Below are positions 53,767-63,175 of a stretch of 64,000 nucleotides of DNA, one piece after another (positions within the stretch are counted from its first letter, which is position 1; the number at the start of each line of letters is the position of its first letter). Both the position numbers and the translations under genes were made by a program. This stretch comes from Streptomyces niveus (lineage in GTDB: Bacteria; Actinomycetota; Actinomycetes; Streptomycetales; Streptomycetaceae): contig NZ_CP018047.1 in NCBI RefSeq assembly GCF_002009175.1, positions 7,926,493 to 7,990,492 on the forward strand, read 5' to 3'. The notes under the pieces are model-generated. The model searched no databases. It was not told the origin of the DNA and saw nothing but the letters and a program-made list of their open reading frames with translations.

Positions 53767-54015
53767 TCAACTTCCGTGGCGCTGCTGACGCTCTCGAAGT
53801 CGCCGCACATGCCTGGCGTACTGCCCAGCCTGCGACCTCTGGGCACGATCAATCGAAAGCACCTGGGGATCTGCCGCGCGCTCGTACAACTCAACTTCGA
53901 AGGAGTCTGCGTCCACCGCGACAAGCCGAGCGAGGGCATCCCGATCCTGCTCAGCTGTCGGACGCGCTCGGACCTCGTCCCTCCACACCTGACCGCTCGC
54001 CTTGGCTTCGTCCAT
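53767..54015 (-). CDS. Small helical hypothetical protein
   Basis: 82 aa from an ATG at 54015. Charged and helical throughout (TAEQDRDALARLVAVDADSF, then YARHVRRLRERQQRHGS). GGTGAG lies immediately before the ATG, so the ribosome site is poorly spaced. Its stop lies 13 bases from the IS5 element, so the original 3' context was probably disturbed. No family recognised. Confidence 0.5.
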   Translation of the reverse strand: MDEAKASGQVWRDEVRARPTAEQDRDALARLVAVDADSFEVELYERAADPQVLSIDRAQRSQAGQYARHVRRLRERQQRHGS

Positions 54016-54085
54016 CTCACCAATATATGCGCAGGCAGCAGCGTGTGAAGTCGGCGCGAATCAAGATCCGGAAGACGCGCCCTAG

Positions 54086-54975
54086 GAGTTGTCTTCAAAT
54101 GTCACGCCCACATCAGGAGCGATGCGAGGGCGATGGCTGCTTGGTAGGACTCGGCGGTTTTGTCGTATCGGGTCGCGATGCCGCGCCATTGCTTCAAGCG
54201 GTTGAAGCAGCGTTCGACCACGTTGCGCCGCTTGTAGAGCTGCTTGTCGAAGGCCGGCGGGCGCCCGCCGAGGCTGCCCCGCCGGAGGCGGTTGCGGATC
54301 TGGTCGGCCCGTTCGGGGATGGTGTGGGCGATGCCCCGCCGCCGTAGCCAGGTCCGGATCGCTTTGGAGCTGTAGCCCTTGTCGCCCAGGACGTGATCGG
54401 GCCGGACGCGGGGCCGTCCCGGGCCGGTCCGGGGCACCCGGATCGCCTCCATCACGGCGGTGAACTGGGTGCAGTCGTTGGTGTTCCCGCCGGTGAGGGT
54501 GAAGGCGAGCGGCCGGCCGACGGCGTCGCATGCCAGATGGATCTTGCTGGTCAGGCCACCTCGGGAGCGTCCGAGCGCCGTGTTGCGGAGCCCCCTTTTC
54601 GGGCCCCGGCGGCGTGCTGGTGGGCGCGCACGACGGTGGAGTCGACCGACACCAGCCAGTCGATGTCCCCGGCCGCGTCCGCTCCCGCCTGCGCGGCCCG
54701 GAGCATCCGCTCGAACGTGCCGTCCAGAGCCCACCGGCGGAAGCGGGTATGCAGCGTGGCCCACGGGCCGTACCGCCCGGGAACATCCCGCCAGGCCGTT
54801 CCGGTGCGGAACTTCCACACGATCCCGTTGAGCACCGTGCGGTCGTCCAGCCGCTTCCGCCCCCGCAACGACCCAGGCAGCAGCGGCCGGACGAACTCCC
54901 ACTCGACATCCGACAGTTCATGACGACGTATCACCCGACCATGATCCACCACACGAGATCATTTGAAGACACCGC
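54086..54975. mobile_element. IS5-family (IS427-type) insertion sequence, apparently intact
   Basis: Terminal inverted repeats GAGTTGTCTTCAAATG (54086-54101) and, on the other strand, GCGGTGTCTTCAAATG (54960-54975) match at 14 of 16 positions. CTAG flanks both ends (54082-54085 and 54976-54979), the YTAR-type target typical of the IS427 group. Length 890 bp. Confidence 0.85.
54102..54952 (-). CDS. IS427-type transposase OrfAB via probable -1 frameshift
   Basis: OrfA (54952 to 54551) carries the N-terminal region (HELSDVEWEFVRPLLPGSLR, VDSTVVRAHQHAAGARKGG). OrfB continues in the -1 frame from the CGAAAAGGGGG run near 54590-54600 (RNTALGRSRGGLTSKIHLAC, VLGDKGYSSKAIRTWLRRRG, RNVVERCFNRLKQWRGIATR) to the stop at 54102. 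The DDE residues are all present. IS427-group elements normally use such a -1 frameshift, so this copy may be functional. Confidence 0.8.
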
Positions 54976-55416
54976 CTAGTTCACCTCGCAGTACTCGTCT
55001 CCGCGATAGAGGACGCAGTACTCGATGAGGTTACCGTTGGCGTCGAGGAGGTCGATCACGACCGCGGAGGCTGCGCCCGGCGTGTCCCAGCTGAGCGGGA
55101 TGTCCCGTTCCACGGCCCCGTTGCACACGAGGGACGTAGTCCTGTGGTCCATCGGGTCGCCGCCGGCGTCGTAAGCCCATGCCCCTGCCTTGCGGCATCC
55201 GGTGCTCAGGCCCCGCAGGACGCCGTCGACAATGACCGATCGGTTGTAGAACTCGATCGTGCCGCGGTAGTAGGTCGCACCTACGGTGACGTCGAACGTG
55301 GCCCGGTCGGCGGCAGCCGCGTTGGGTGCGCCTGCCAGATTCAATCCCGCTGCTGCCGCAAGGGCAGCTGCGACAGCGGTCGCTCTTTTCGCTGTCCGTC
55401 GGATGCGTGAACGCAT
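54976..55416 (-). CDS. Small secreted beta-rich protein; stop codon at IS junction
   Basis: 146 aa from an ATG at 55416 with GAGAGG upstream; the frame extends to 55440. Sec signal (basic N-terminus, Ala-rich helix, cleavage near NAAAA). The mature protein is beta-rich with four cysteines that could form two disulfides (TGCRKAG, SLVCNGA, EYCVLY, DEYCEVN). No family recognised. Its TAG stop is part of the CTAG target where the IS inserted, and the reading frame is preserved. An exported structural or inhibitor-like protein is plausible. Confidence 0.8.
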   Translation of the reverse strand: MRSRIRRTAKRATAVAAALAAAAGLNLAGAPNAAAADRATFDVTVGATYYRGTIEFYNRSVIVDGVLRGLSTGCRKAGAWAYDAGGDPMDHRTTSLVCNGAVERDIPLSWDTPGAASAVVIDLLDANGNLIEYCVLYRGDEYCEVN

Positions 55417-55440
55417 GTCAGCCTCTCTTCTTTTCAACAC

Positions 55441-56125
55441 AGTCGATCTCGGACCGGTCGAGGTGCACCCCCTCAGTGCTTCCCGCGCACGCCCTTCAAC
55501 AACCTCCGGACTGCGTCGACATGGAAACTGGAACGTGCGGCCGACGACGTCGCCGTGTGGTTGAGGGAGATGGCCTCAACCGACCTTCGGGTCCGGGACA
55601 AGGCTCTTTGCCACTTCTCAAGCGGATCACCACCACGGCGACGCGTACCCGCGCACTCCGATCCCCTCAGCGATCGCATCGATCACCTCACGGTGATCCC
55701 GCCACCGACCGCCCCGCCTGGGCGTCCGGTCCGGTAACAACGGCTCGATCCTCGCCCACTGTGCGTCGGTCAACGAGACGCCCGAACCAACGGTCAGGTG
55801 ATCCGAACGAAACGGCCTACTGGAGTGGACGCTGCGAGAGTCCGGGATCGGGGGCCGCGAAGCTCAACCGCTACAGCAAGGACCCCGACCCGCTGGGCGG
55901 TGTCGTGATCGCCCTTGACCTGGACTTCCGGTGCTGACCAGTGGGTCGGCGTTCGTGTCGGGCGTCAAAGGCCACCAGACCGTCCGCGCCATCCATGGTC
56001 ACCGCACGCTCCTCGGCCGCGATCGGTGATTCAGGGTTATCTCCGGGACGGATCGAGCCTGGACCAGTCAACGGCTCGCTGCGTCGAGCCGTCCTACCTC
56101 GTAACAATCGCTGAGAGGAGTCCCC
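55441..56125. other. Intergenic region with IS5-type transposase relic
   Basis: About 685 bases. The minus strand at 55660-55805 reads SLTDAQWARIEPLLPDRTPR then RGGRWRDHREVIDAI, the N-terminus of a transposase close to the one at 53.7 kb, followed at about 55800-55823 by a terminal repeat-like GGTGATCCGAACGAAACGGC. The rest is decayed. No intact gene. Confidence 0.6.
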
Positions 56126-57184
56126 ATGTCCAGGACACAAGGCTTACGCCGTGACCTTGCCGCTCTGTTCGCGATGGGCGCGATGGGCACTGTCATGACC
56201 GTTCCCGCCGCCCAGTCGGCGGGCGTCACCGCGCGGACGGAGCGCGACGTCGGCGCACGGGTGATCGAGGAGCGGCCCGCCGGGAAGCGGATCGTCGATC
56301 TGACGGTCCGTTCCCCGGCCCTGGCTCGAGACGCCGCAGTACGACTGCTCACCCCGGACGGCTGGGAGGAACGCGGCCCCGGTGACCGGTGGCCGGTGCT
56401 CTACCTGCTGGCCGGCGGCGATGGGAACCATCTCACCTGGACCGAGGAGTACGAGGTCCAGAACCTGCCCGAACTGCGCGACACCCTGGTCGTGATGCCC
56501 TCCATGCCTCTGTTCGGCTTCTACAGCGATTGGCTGCGGCAGGCCGAGGACGGGCCGCGCGCCGTGGAGACCTTCCACCTGCGCGAGGTACGCCCGCTTC
56601 TGGAACGCCACTACGGGGCGGGAACGCGCCGGGCCGCGGCTGGGGAGTCCCAGGGCGGGTTCGGGGCCCTGTCGTACGCCTCCAGAAACCCCGGAACGTT
56701 CCGCGCGGTCGCGAGCTACAGCGGCTTCGTGCATCCGCTGGCACATCCGCACGCGGTCCGGGCGGCCATGAACTACCTGGGAATGGACTGGCGCCGCCTC
56801 TGGGGCGACCCGGTGGCCCAACGGGACGTCTGGGAGGCACACGACCCTTACCATCTCGCCCCACGACTACGCGACACCCCGGTCTACCTCTCCAGTGGCG
56901 ACGGCAGAGCCGGCGCGCTCGACCCGGAGGACGTGGAACCCGACCCCGACATCCCCGGCCTGGAGGACCCGGCACATCCCTTTCCGGAGGACGTCATCTC
57001 GCCTACCGAGGCCCTGATGGGCGAGGAGAGCCGCGCGGTGGCGAACCGCCTCCGCCACCAGGGCACACCCCTGACCACGCACTTCTACCGGGGAACACAC
57101 GACCCCGCTTACTGGCAACGTGACCTGCGCCGGTCACTGCCGATGCTCCTTCGCTCCCTGCGACCGCAGCAGCCACACTCGTGA
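56126..57184 (+). CDS. Secreted esterase (antigen-85/esterase D-like alpha/beta hydrolase)
   Basis: 352 aa. GAGAGGAG lies upstream of the ATG at 56126. Signal peptide (LFAMGAMGTVMTVPAAQSAG). The fold has WPVLYLLAGGDG, the nucleophile elbow AAAGESQGG (S175) and an acid and histidine in the second half (FYRGTHDPAYW). It matches the actinobacterial secreted tributyrin-esterase or mycolyltransferase-like family. Substrate unknown; it acts outside the cell. Confidence 0.9.
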   Translation: MSRTQGLRRDLAALFAMGAMGTVMTVPAAQSAGVTARTERDVGARVIEERPAGKRIVDLTVRSPALARDAAVRLLTPDGWEERGPGDRWPVLYLLAGGDGNHLTWTEEYEVQNLPELRDTLVVMPSMPLFGFYSDWLRQAEDGPRAVETFHLREVRPLLERHYGAGTRRAAAGESQGGFGALSYASRNPGTFRAVASYSGFVHPLAHPHAVRAAMNYLGMDWRRLWGDPVAQRDVWEAHDPYHLAPRLRDTPVYLSSGDGRAGALDPEDVEPDPDIPGLEDPAHPFPEDVISPTEALMGEESRAVANRLRHQGTPLTTHFYRGTHDPAYWQRDLRRSLPMLLRSLRPQQPHS

Positions 57185-57433
57185 CAGTGCGCTCGGGGTC
57201 CTGGGCTCGCCGACGGACGGGAGAGCTTGCCCAGGCTGTCAGCGGCCGGCCGGTTTCGGGATAACGCCGGCGACGCCGGTCGAGGTCGAGCCGGTGTCGG
57301 ACAGGTCCACCGTAGTGTCAGGAACGCGGTCGGTTCCAGGGGTTGCGCCCCGGTAGCCAGTCCGAAGTCGACTCGCCTGGCGCGCTGAACCGTTCTGCGG
57401 CGGCTTCGCTCCTGGCCCTTCATGTCGACAACC

Positions 57434-58117
57434 TCAAGGAGACCCCGGCGAGCGGCCGCTGCCGAAGACGACCCCGTCCTCGCCCACGCTCACCCGGACA
57501 TTGACCCACTGGGCCTTGCCGTCGGCGGACGAGGCGTACTGGCAGCGGTGACCGGTGTCTTGGCCGGACGCGACGAGTTCGACGTCCGGCATCCTTCCGC
57601 AGCGCAAGTGTTTGCTGGCCTGGTTGTACTCCCTCCAGAACTCGCCGTAGACAGATTTCGCCGTCAGCACCGCCTGGCCCGTGTTGGTGATTTCGTACGG
57701 CTTCAAGTCACCAGCCGGCTCGTCGAAGCGGATGGACCAGGGGACCTTCACACCGTCGTATGTGACGGTGCACCGTGTGGTCACGCCCGGCTCCTCGCTG
57801 ACCTTGCCGCCCTCGCACGTGGCGCTGGTCTTTCCGGGTATCCCCGCCATGGCCACGGTGCTCTTACGCATCTTCCAAAGCACATGCTCGGTGAACGCGT
57901 CGTCGTCGGTGGGTTCCGGGGGCAGGGCGCCGAGCAGCGTCTCCACCGTCAGAAGTCCGGGCTCGGCCGATGTGATCGCGACGGGGAGTTCCTTGCCGCT
58001 CTTCGGTGGCGCGCTGTCCGCAGGGCGGGAGGCGTTGTCGTTCGACCCCGAGCCGCCGCAGCCTGCGGTGACGAGAGTGACAACTGCTATGCCGAGGAGA
58101 GTAGTACCGATGCGCAT
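57434..58117 (-). CDS. Lipoprotein of unknown function
   Basis: 227 aa from an ATG at 58117 (the frame extends to 58327). Lipobox VTAGC, then a Ser/Asp-rich linker. The mature domain carries four cysteines (SATCEGG, TRCTVTYDG, HLRCGRM, HRCQYAS) and the strand pattern VPWSIRFDEPAGDLKPYEI. The arrangement resembles the DUF4333-like exported domains of actinobacteria, but I cannot confirm it. Extracytoplasmic, anchored to the membrane. Confidence 0.75.
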   Translation of the reverse strand: MRIGTTLLGIAVVTLVTAGCGGSGSNDNASRPADSAPPKSGKELPVAITSAEPGLLTVETLLGALPPEPTDDDAFTEHVLWKMRKSTVAMAGIPGKTSATCEGGKVSEEPGVTTRCTVTYDGVKVPWSIRFDEPAGDLKPYEITNTGQAVLTAKSVYGEFWREYNQASKHLRCGRMPDVELVASGQDTGHRCQYASSADGKAQWVNVRVSVGEDGVVFGSGRSPGSP

Positions 58118-58516
58118 GCAGCCAAACTCTAGCCAGGCGTGAGGCCGATGGAGCGGTCGCGTGAACAACTTCGGCAGGCTCCGGCGCTGCAGCGCCGGAG
58201 AACGGCCACCGAGTTCTTCCTCGCCCCGGCCAGCACGATCATCACGGTCTGCTGCCTGATCCGACGCGCCCGGACCCTCCACCGCTGGGCAGACACGTGC
58301 CCGAAGCTCACACGTCCGATGGCTCACTGGCGGACGCTCAGAAAACAGGAGTAGTCACTCAAGCTTCGCTGAGAATCGCTCAACCTCCACTGCGACAGGT
58401 CACGCGCTCCTCTTCGATCTTCAGTAGACGCTGGAGAAGATACGACCCAAGCGCGATCTATGCGCGATTAAAGTGCGATCCGTGAGCGATTCAGATAGGG
58501 CTGGGCGTGCAGGTGA
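58118..58516. other. Intergenic region upstream of tap
   Basis: About 400 bases, AT-richer than average near 58400-58500. Contains the phased GCGAT repeats listed separately. No gene supported. Confidence 0.5.
58453..58490. repeat. Four GCGAT repeats at exact 11-bp spacing
   Basis: GCGAT occurs at 58453, 58464, 58475 and 58486, each spaced 11 bp, about one helical turn. The flanking bases vary. It lies just before the tap coding region, an iteron-like array on one DNA face. Confidence 0.7.
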
Positions 58517-60666
58517 CCCGAAGTCGCTCAGGACCCCCTGCCGCCACCCACGGAGCTCAAGCGCCTGCGGGAAGCGGCTGGACTGAGCCAGGAACAGATC
58601 GCGAAAGCCTTGCAGGCCCGCCGGGAGGCGGTAGGGAACTGGGAGACCGGGCGGACCGAGCCGCGGCCACCGAAGCGCGCCGCTTACGCCCGGCTCCTCG
58701 GCGGTCTTGCCGAGCGGTTCCCCGCCCCGGCTGATGAGGCGTCCGCCGATGTTCCGGTGCCGGCGGTCCCGGAGGCGTTCACCGGCTCGTCCGTGGAGGA
58801 TTCCGCATCGCCGGAACCTCTGCGGGAACCTGCCGCGACCCGTCAGCATCGGTACGCCCGGCGGCGAGCGCCACCAGGCCGACGTCGTCGTCGCGGCGCC
58901 CGGCACCGAAGAAGGCGTCGGCGAAGGCGACCTTGGCCACCGGCCCGGCCACGGTCGACCTGCAGTTCGAGAACGGGCCGCTCGCGGTGATCGACGCCGA
59001 CCCGGACGGGGTGGTGTCGGCGTACTGCGTCGGCGGCCTGATCCTGGACGTGCCCGACAAGACGCTCCCGGCGCTGGTCGACTGGACGCTGACCGAGGCC
59101 CGGCTCGGGCAGGCCCGTCTGCACCGCAACGGCCGCGACGCCGACCCGATCCTCGTCCTCACCGCGGCCCGCTGGAGCGCTTCGGCCTGCCCGCCGCCCT
59201 GTCGGAGGAGGAGCGGCGCCACGGACGGCTCGCGGACAGCCACAAGGTCGTCAAGCAGATCACCAAGGCCGGCCTTCAGCTCACCAAGCGCGGCTTCGGG
59301 CCGTGGGCCCGTCTCTTCCGCGACCCGGAGGGCTCCCGGCGCCGCTGCGTGCAGCTGTGCATCCTGCCCTGGAACGCGCTGGACGCGCGGGAGTGGGACC
59401 GCAGGGACGACCCGCAACTGCCGACGATGCACCCGGCCGAGCTCGTGCAGTACCTCGGTCTGTACGCGGCGCGGGACGACTGCGACGACCGGACTGGAGC
59501 TGATGGTCGCGCTGCGCCCGCCGACCCGCGCACAGAAGGACGAGACCACCGGCGCGTTCGAGCGGGCGAACAACGACGACGCCCTCACCGCCGTGTACCC
59601 CGTGGTGGAGTGCGAGGTCCCCGACGAACACCCGGTCCTCAAGGGCAAGTTCGCCCGGCACCACATGCGCACCCCGTCGGAGATGCTGATGGAGGAGCCC
59701 TACGACTGGTGCCGGCCGCTGACCGACGAGGAATGCGCGAACCAGTTCCTGGTCACGGTCGACATCAACATGTCGTTCGCCGCGGCCGCGAACGCGCTCA
59801 CCGTCGGGCTGAAGGAGCCGACCCACCTGACCGGCAACCCGACGTTCGATGCGGCCCTGCCCGGCTCGTGGCTGGTTGATCTCTCCCACGTCGACCTCGC
59901 CCGCGTGTTCGGGCGCACCGTCGACGTCAGCCGGCTCCCGTCACCGTTCACGCCGAAGGGCGACCGCCCCACCGGACCGGCCTGGTACGCCACCCCGACC
60001 GTCGCCTACGCGGTGCAGCTCGGCTTCGACGTCGCGCCGATCGAGGCGTACGTCCGCACGCAGACCGGCCGCTACCTGGACCGCTGGTACAAGCGGCTGC
60101 GCGACGCGTACATCGCCACGATGGCCGACATGGGCGTCACCACCGACCTCGGGGGCCAGGACTTCCTCGAGGCGATGGCCCGCTCCAAGAGCGTCGACCC
60201 GACGATGGTGCTTCTGGCGACCGCGATCAAGGCCACCGCGAAGGGCGGCATCGGCAAGCTGCGCCAGCGCGGCCGGGGCCAGGTGCCGTACTACGAGGAG
60301 TACCCGGCGCTCAAGCGGGAGACGTGGCGCCCCGACATCCGGGCCGCCGTCCTCGCGACCCAGCGCGTGGGCCTGCACCGCAAGCTGCTGAAGACGGCGG
60401 CCGCCGTCGGCGTGTACCCGGTCGCGATCGGCACCGACGCGATCGTCTACCCCTCGCCCGGCCCGTCCCCGCTGGACGTCCTGCCCTTCACCGACGAGGG
60501 CAAGCCCGTTCCGGGCACGTTCCGGCTCGGCGTCTCGCCGGGGATGGTCAAGCACCAGGGCACCCAGACCGTCCTGTGGGCGGAGCAGCAGTTCGAGGAA
60601 CGCGGCGGCGTGTTCAACATCGCCAACAGCATCAAGACCGACCAGAGCGCCGGAGAAGGGGAGTAA
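58517..60666 (+). pseudogene. tap: Telomere-associated protein Tap, at least three frameshifts
   Basis: Tap of about 720 aa can be read only by joining frames. An XRE HTH (RLREAAGLSQEQIAKALQAR, then WETGRTEPRPPKRAAYARLL) is in one frame. Then PKKASAKATLATGPATVDLQ and ILDVPDKTLPALVDW form a second frame from about 58870. LERFGLPAALSEEERRHGRL and KRGFGPWARLFRDP follow in a third from about 59172. From about 59495, back in the second frame, come LELMVALRPPTRAQKDE and the long C-terminal half to 60666. No start codon is present in the HTH frame after the stop at 58514. Tap recruits Tpg to chromosome ends. Either decayed or carrying several read errors. Confidence 0.85.
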
Positions 60667-60669
60667 CCG

Positions 60670-61230
60670 ATGGTCGACTTGCTCGGGGAGAGCCTGGACC
60701 GCGCACTGGAGGAGGCGTTCACCCGCCCGATCCCGAAGTCCGCGCAGGCGCAGATGAAGTACCTGGTGAAACAGCTCAAGGGCACCAGAGCGGCAGCTCA
60801 GGCGCTCGGGGTGTCCCAGCGCACGGTGGAACGGTACTTCGCCGGGAAGCTCAAGCGGCCCCGCCGCGACCTCGCCGCGCGCATAGAGCGCGAGGTGAAG
60901 AAGCGCTGGCAGCCCCAGATCCGGTCCAAGGCGAAGAAGAAGGCCGCCTCCACCGACGGCGTCGTCGTCTCCACGAGGGCCCGCTTCGGATTCACCGCCG
61001 CACCCGGCACGACCGACGACGCCCGGATCCGCCACATCACCCAGGCCCTGTCCCCCCCCCGCTGGGCGGAGCGCCTCTTCGACGCCCGTGACCAGGGCGC
61101 CACCGAAAACCAACTCCTTCAGATCGCCGCGCAGGGACTGGGCCAGCACTACTTCCGCGACAACGGCCGCCGCGCCCACGACCTGGACGTGGAGTTCACC
61201 GACGTAAAAGAGATCGAGATCGGGCTGTAG
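60670..61230 (+). CDS. tpg: Telomere terminal protein Tpg
   Basis: 186 aa from an ATG at 60670 with AAGGGGAG seven bases upstream. It matches Streptomyces Tpg in size and sequence: AFTRPIPKSAQAQMKYLVKQ, then an HTH-like GVSQRTVERYFAGKLKRP and KKRWQPQIRSKAKKK. Tpg is attached covalently to the 5' end of linear Streptomyces DNA and primes end patching. Here it is intact while its partner tap is broken. The genes are four bases apart, so they are one operon. Followed by a strong hairpin terminator. Confidence 0.95.
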   Translation: MVDLLGESLDRALEEAFTRPIPKSAQAQMKYLVKQLKGTRAAAQALGVSQRTVERYFAGKLKRPRRDLAARIEREVKKRWQPQIRSKAKKKAASTDGVVVSTRARFGFTAAPGTTDDARIRHITQALSPPRWAERLFDARDQGATENQLLQIAAQGLGQHYFRDNGRRAHDLDVEFTDVKEIEIGL

Positions 61231-61247
61231 TCAGCCCCACGACGAAT

Positions 61248-61284
61248 GCCTCGTCCCCGGCATTGAAGCTGCCGGGGACGAGGC
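61248..61284. terminator. Terminator of tap-tpg operon
   Basis: A perfect 15-bp inverted repeat (61248-61262 and 61270-61284) with a 7-base loop follows the tpg stop by about 18 bases and is followed by GTTTCGT. Confidence 0.9.
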
Positions 61285-62074
61285 GTTTCGTATAGGGCGA
61301 TGGCCGCACCGAGAAGCACCGGCCAGCGGTGAATTTCCGCCCGGTAAGCCTCGGGATTACTCGGGATCCCTCGGAATGACTCACTCACCCTCAGCACCAC
61401 AGCGGCCGGAAAGAAGTTCCCCAACGAACAGTCCGCCCAAAGGTGACGCATATCACGCCACGGAGGGGCTGACCTGCTGTTTTATGCCCGTCACTCCAAT
61501 ATTTATCTAAGTAACTTCTAGGTTTTTCCAAGGGTTGAAGTGCCGCCCGAAGAGAGGGAGTTACAACGCGACGACAACTCATCGACAGACTCCAGGAACG
61601 CGGAAGGAGCCCTGCATCCCAACTGGGTTTGACGGCCACAGAGTTGGGAGGGCTCCTTGCGCGGTGTCCCGAACGCATGCGACGAAAGGAACTCCGTGAG
61701 CGAGCCTAGCGCGAATTCGCAATCCGAGCATCCACGCCCGGTAGACAGACGGTGGGCGGTCGCCCGGCTTCACCTGCGGAAATGGGTCGGCGACGGCCCG
61801 CCGAACGTCTCCAGGGCTGCCTCAGGCGCGCGGTGCTCTCCACGTCCCCATGAGCATTCAGCAGCTGCTCGGCCGCAGCGGGGACCGGGCAGCGGACCGC
61901 AGTCCTCGTGGAAGCGCATCGTGGTGGCTGGGACACCGCGGCGCTTTCGTGGGCTGGGAGATCCACATCGTCTGTGCTCATGCGTCCGGCCGTGAACGTT
62001 AGATCCGATTCGAAGGTCGAGCCACGGGTGCCGCAGGGTCCCGGGCAGGCGGTGGGCAGCAGTACGGTCGTGCC
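61285..62074. other. Intergenic region of about 0.8 kb with a large hairpin
   Basis: Holds a comparatively AT-rich patch at 61480-61540, unusual for this sequence, and an inverted repeat at 61604-61658 (AAGGAGCCC...TCCCAAC paired with GTTGGGA...GGGCTCCTT). No gene recognised. Confidence 0.5.
61604..61658. terminator. Interrupted hairpin, possible terminator or IS end pair
   Basis: AAGGAGCCC and TCCCAAC pair with GTTGGGA and GGGCTCCTT, with a short bulge and a 19-base loop. It could terminate transcription or mark a small repeat element. Confidence 0.45.
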
Positions 62075-63175
62075 ATGGGGGAATGTCGGTTCGTGGCCGT
62101 AGTCGGTTATCCCGGCGCTGAGTTGCTCGACATCGCGTGTCTGACCACCGCGTTCGACTACGCCAACCGGGCCGGCGCCACTCCCGCATACCGGGTACGG
62201 GTGGTGACACCCGCCGGAAGGCCGATCAGCTGCCAGTCGGGACTGGTACTGGAAGCGCAGGGCGCCGTGGAGCGGCTGCGCGGACCGCTGGACACGGTCG
62301 TGGTGTCCGGCGGTGAAGGGCATCTGGCCGCCGCGGCGGACAGTGGTCTCGTCGCGCATGTCCGTCGGCTGGCGCACGTGGCCGGGCGGATCGCGTCGGT
62401 GTGCACAGGCGCGTCCGTGCTCGCCGCGACGGGGCTCCTCGACGGGCGGCGGGTCACCACGCACTGGCTGTTCGCCGGTGTGCTCGCGGCCGGCCACCCG
62501 GCGGTGCGTGTGGACCCGGCGCCCCTGTACATCCGCGACGGCCCGGTGACCACGGCGGCGGGAGTCAGCAGCGCGCTGGACCTCGCGCTGGCGTTCATCG
62601 AGGAGGACCACGGCGCCGAGCTGGCCCGCGAGGTGGCCAGGGGACTGGTCACGTACCTTCAACGGCCGGGAAATCAGGCGCAGATGAGCATGTTCGTCGC
62701 CTCTCCCGCCCCGGCCGACGGCCTCGTGCGCGAGGTGGTGACGGCGATCCGCAACGAACCGCACGCCGACCTGCGGGTCGCGGCGCTCGCCGCCCGCGCC
62801 GGCGTGAGTGAGCGTCACCTCACCCGTCTCTTCCTCGCCCATGTGGGGCAGACACCGGCCCGGTACGTACGGCTCGCGCGTACGCAGGCGGCGGCCCGGC
62901 TGCTCACGTCGAGCGGGCTGTCCCTGGCCCGGATCGCGCCGCGGTGCGGCTTCTCGTCCGCCGAGGCACTACGGCAGGCGTTCGTGGCCCAGTACGGCAT
63001 CACACCGTCGTACTACCGGGCCACCCAGGCGCCAGGACCGCCGCGCCCGCCGGCATCGCGCGCCAGCCGCGGTCAGGAAAGCACGGCGAGCGCCACGGCG
63101 CCCAGCCCCAACGGCACGTCCAGCACCAGGCAGAACTCCGACAACGACCGGGGCACCACCGCGTCGCGCCGGTAG
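62075..63175 (+). CDS. GlxA-type AraC-family transcriptional regulator
   Basis: 366 aa. Residues 1-180 form a DJ-1/PfpI-like domain (VAVVGYPGAELLDIACLTTA, then SVCTGASVLAATGLLDGRRV, with the conserved Cys in SVCTGA). Residues 210-315 contain two AraC HTH motifs (LRVAALAARAGVSERHLTRL and LARIAPRCGFSSAEALRQAF). The last 45 residues are low-complexity and overlap the convergent membrane gene by about 100 bases, so the true end may be earlier or poorly conserved. It presumably senses a metabolite and activates nearby genes. Confidence 0.9.
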   Translation: MGECRFVAVVGYPGAELLDIACLTTAFDYANRAGATPAYRVRVVTPAGRPISCQSGLVLEAQGAVERLRGPLDTVVVSGGEGHLAAAADSGLVAHVRRLAHVAGRIASVCTGASVLAATGLLDGRRVTTHWLFAGVLAAGHPAVRVDPAPLYIRDGPVTTAAGVSSALDLALAFIEEDHGAELAREVARGLVTYLQRPGNQAQMSMFVASPAPADGLVREVVTAIRNEPHADLRVAALAARAGVSERHLTRLFLAHVGQTPARYVRLARTQAAARLLTSSGLSLARIAPRCGFSSAEALRQAFVAQYGITPSYYRATQAPGPPRPPASRASRGQESTASATAPSPNGTSSTRQNSDNDRGTTASRR

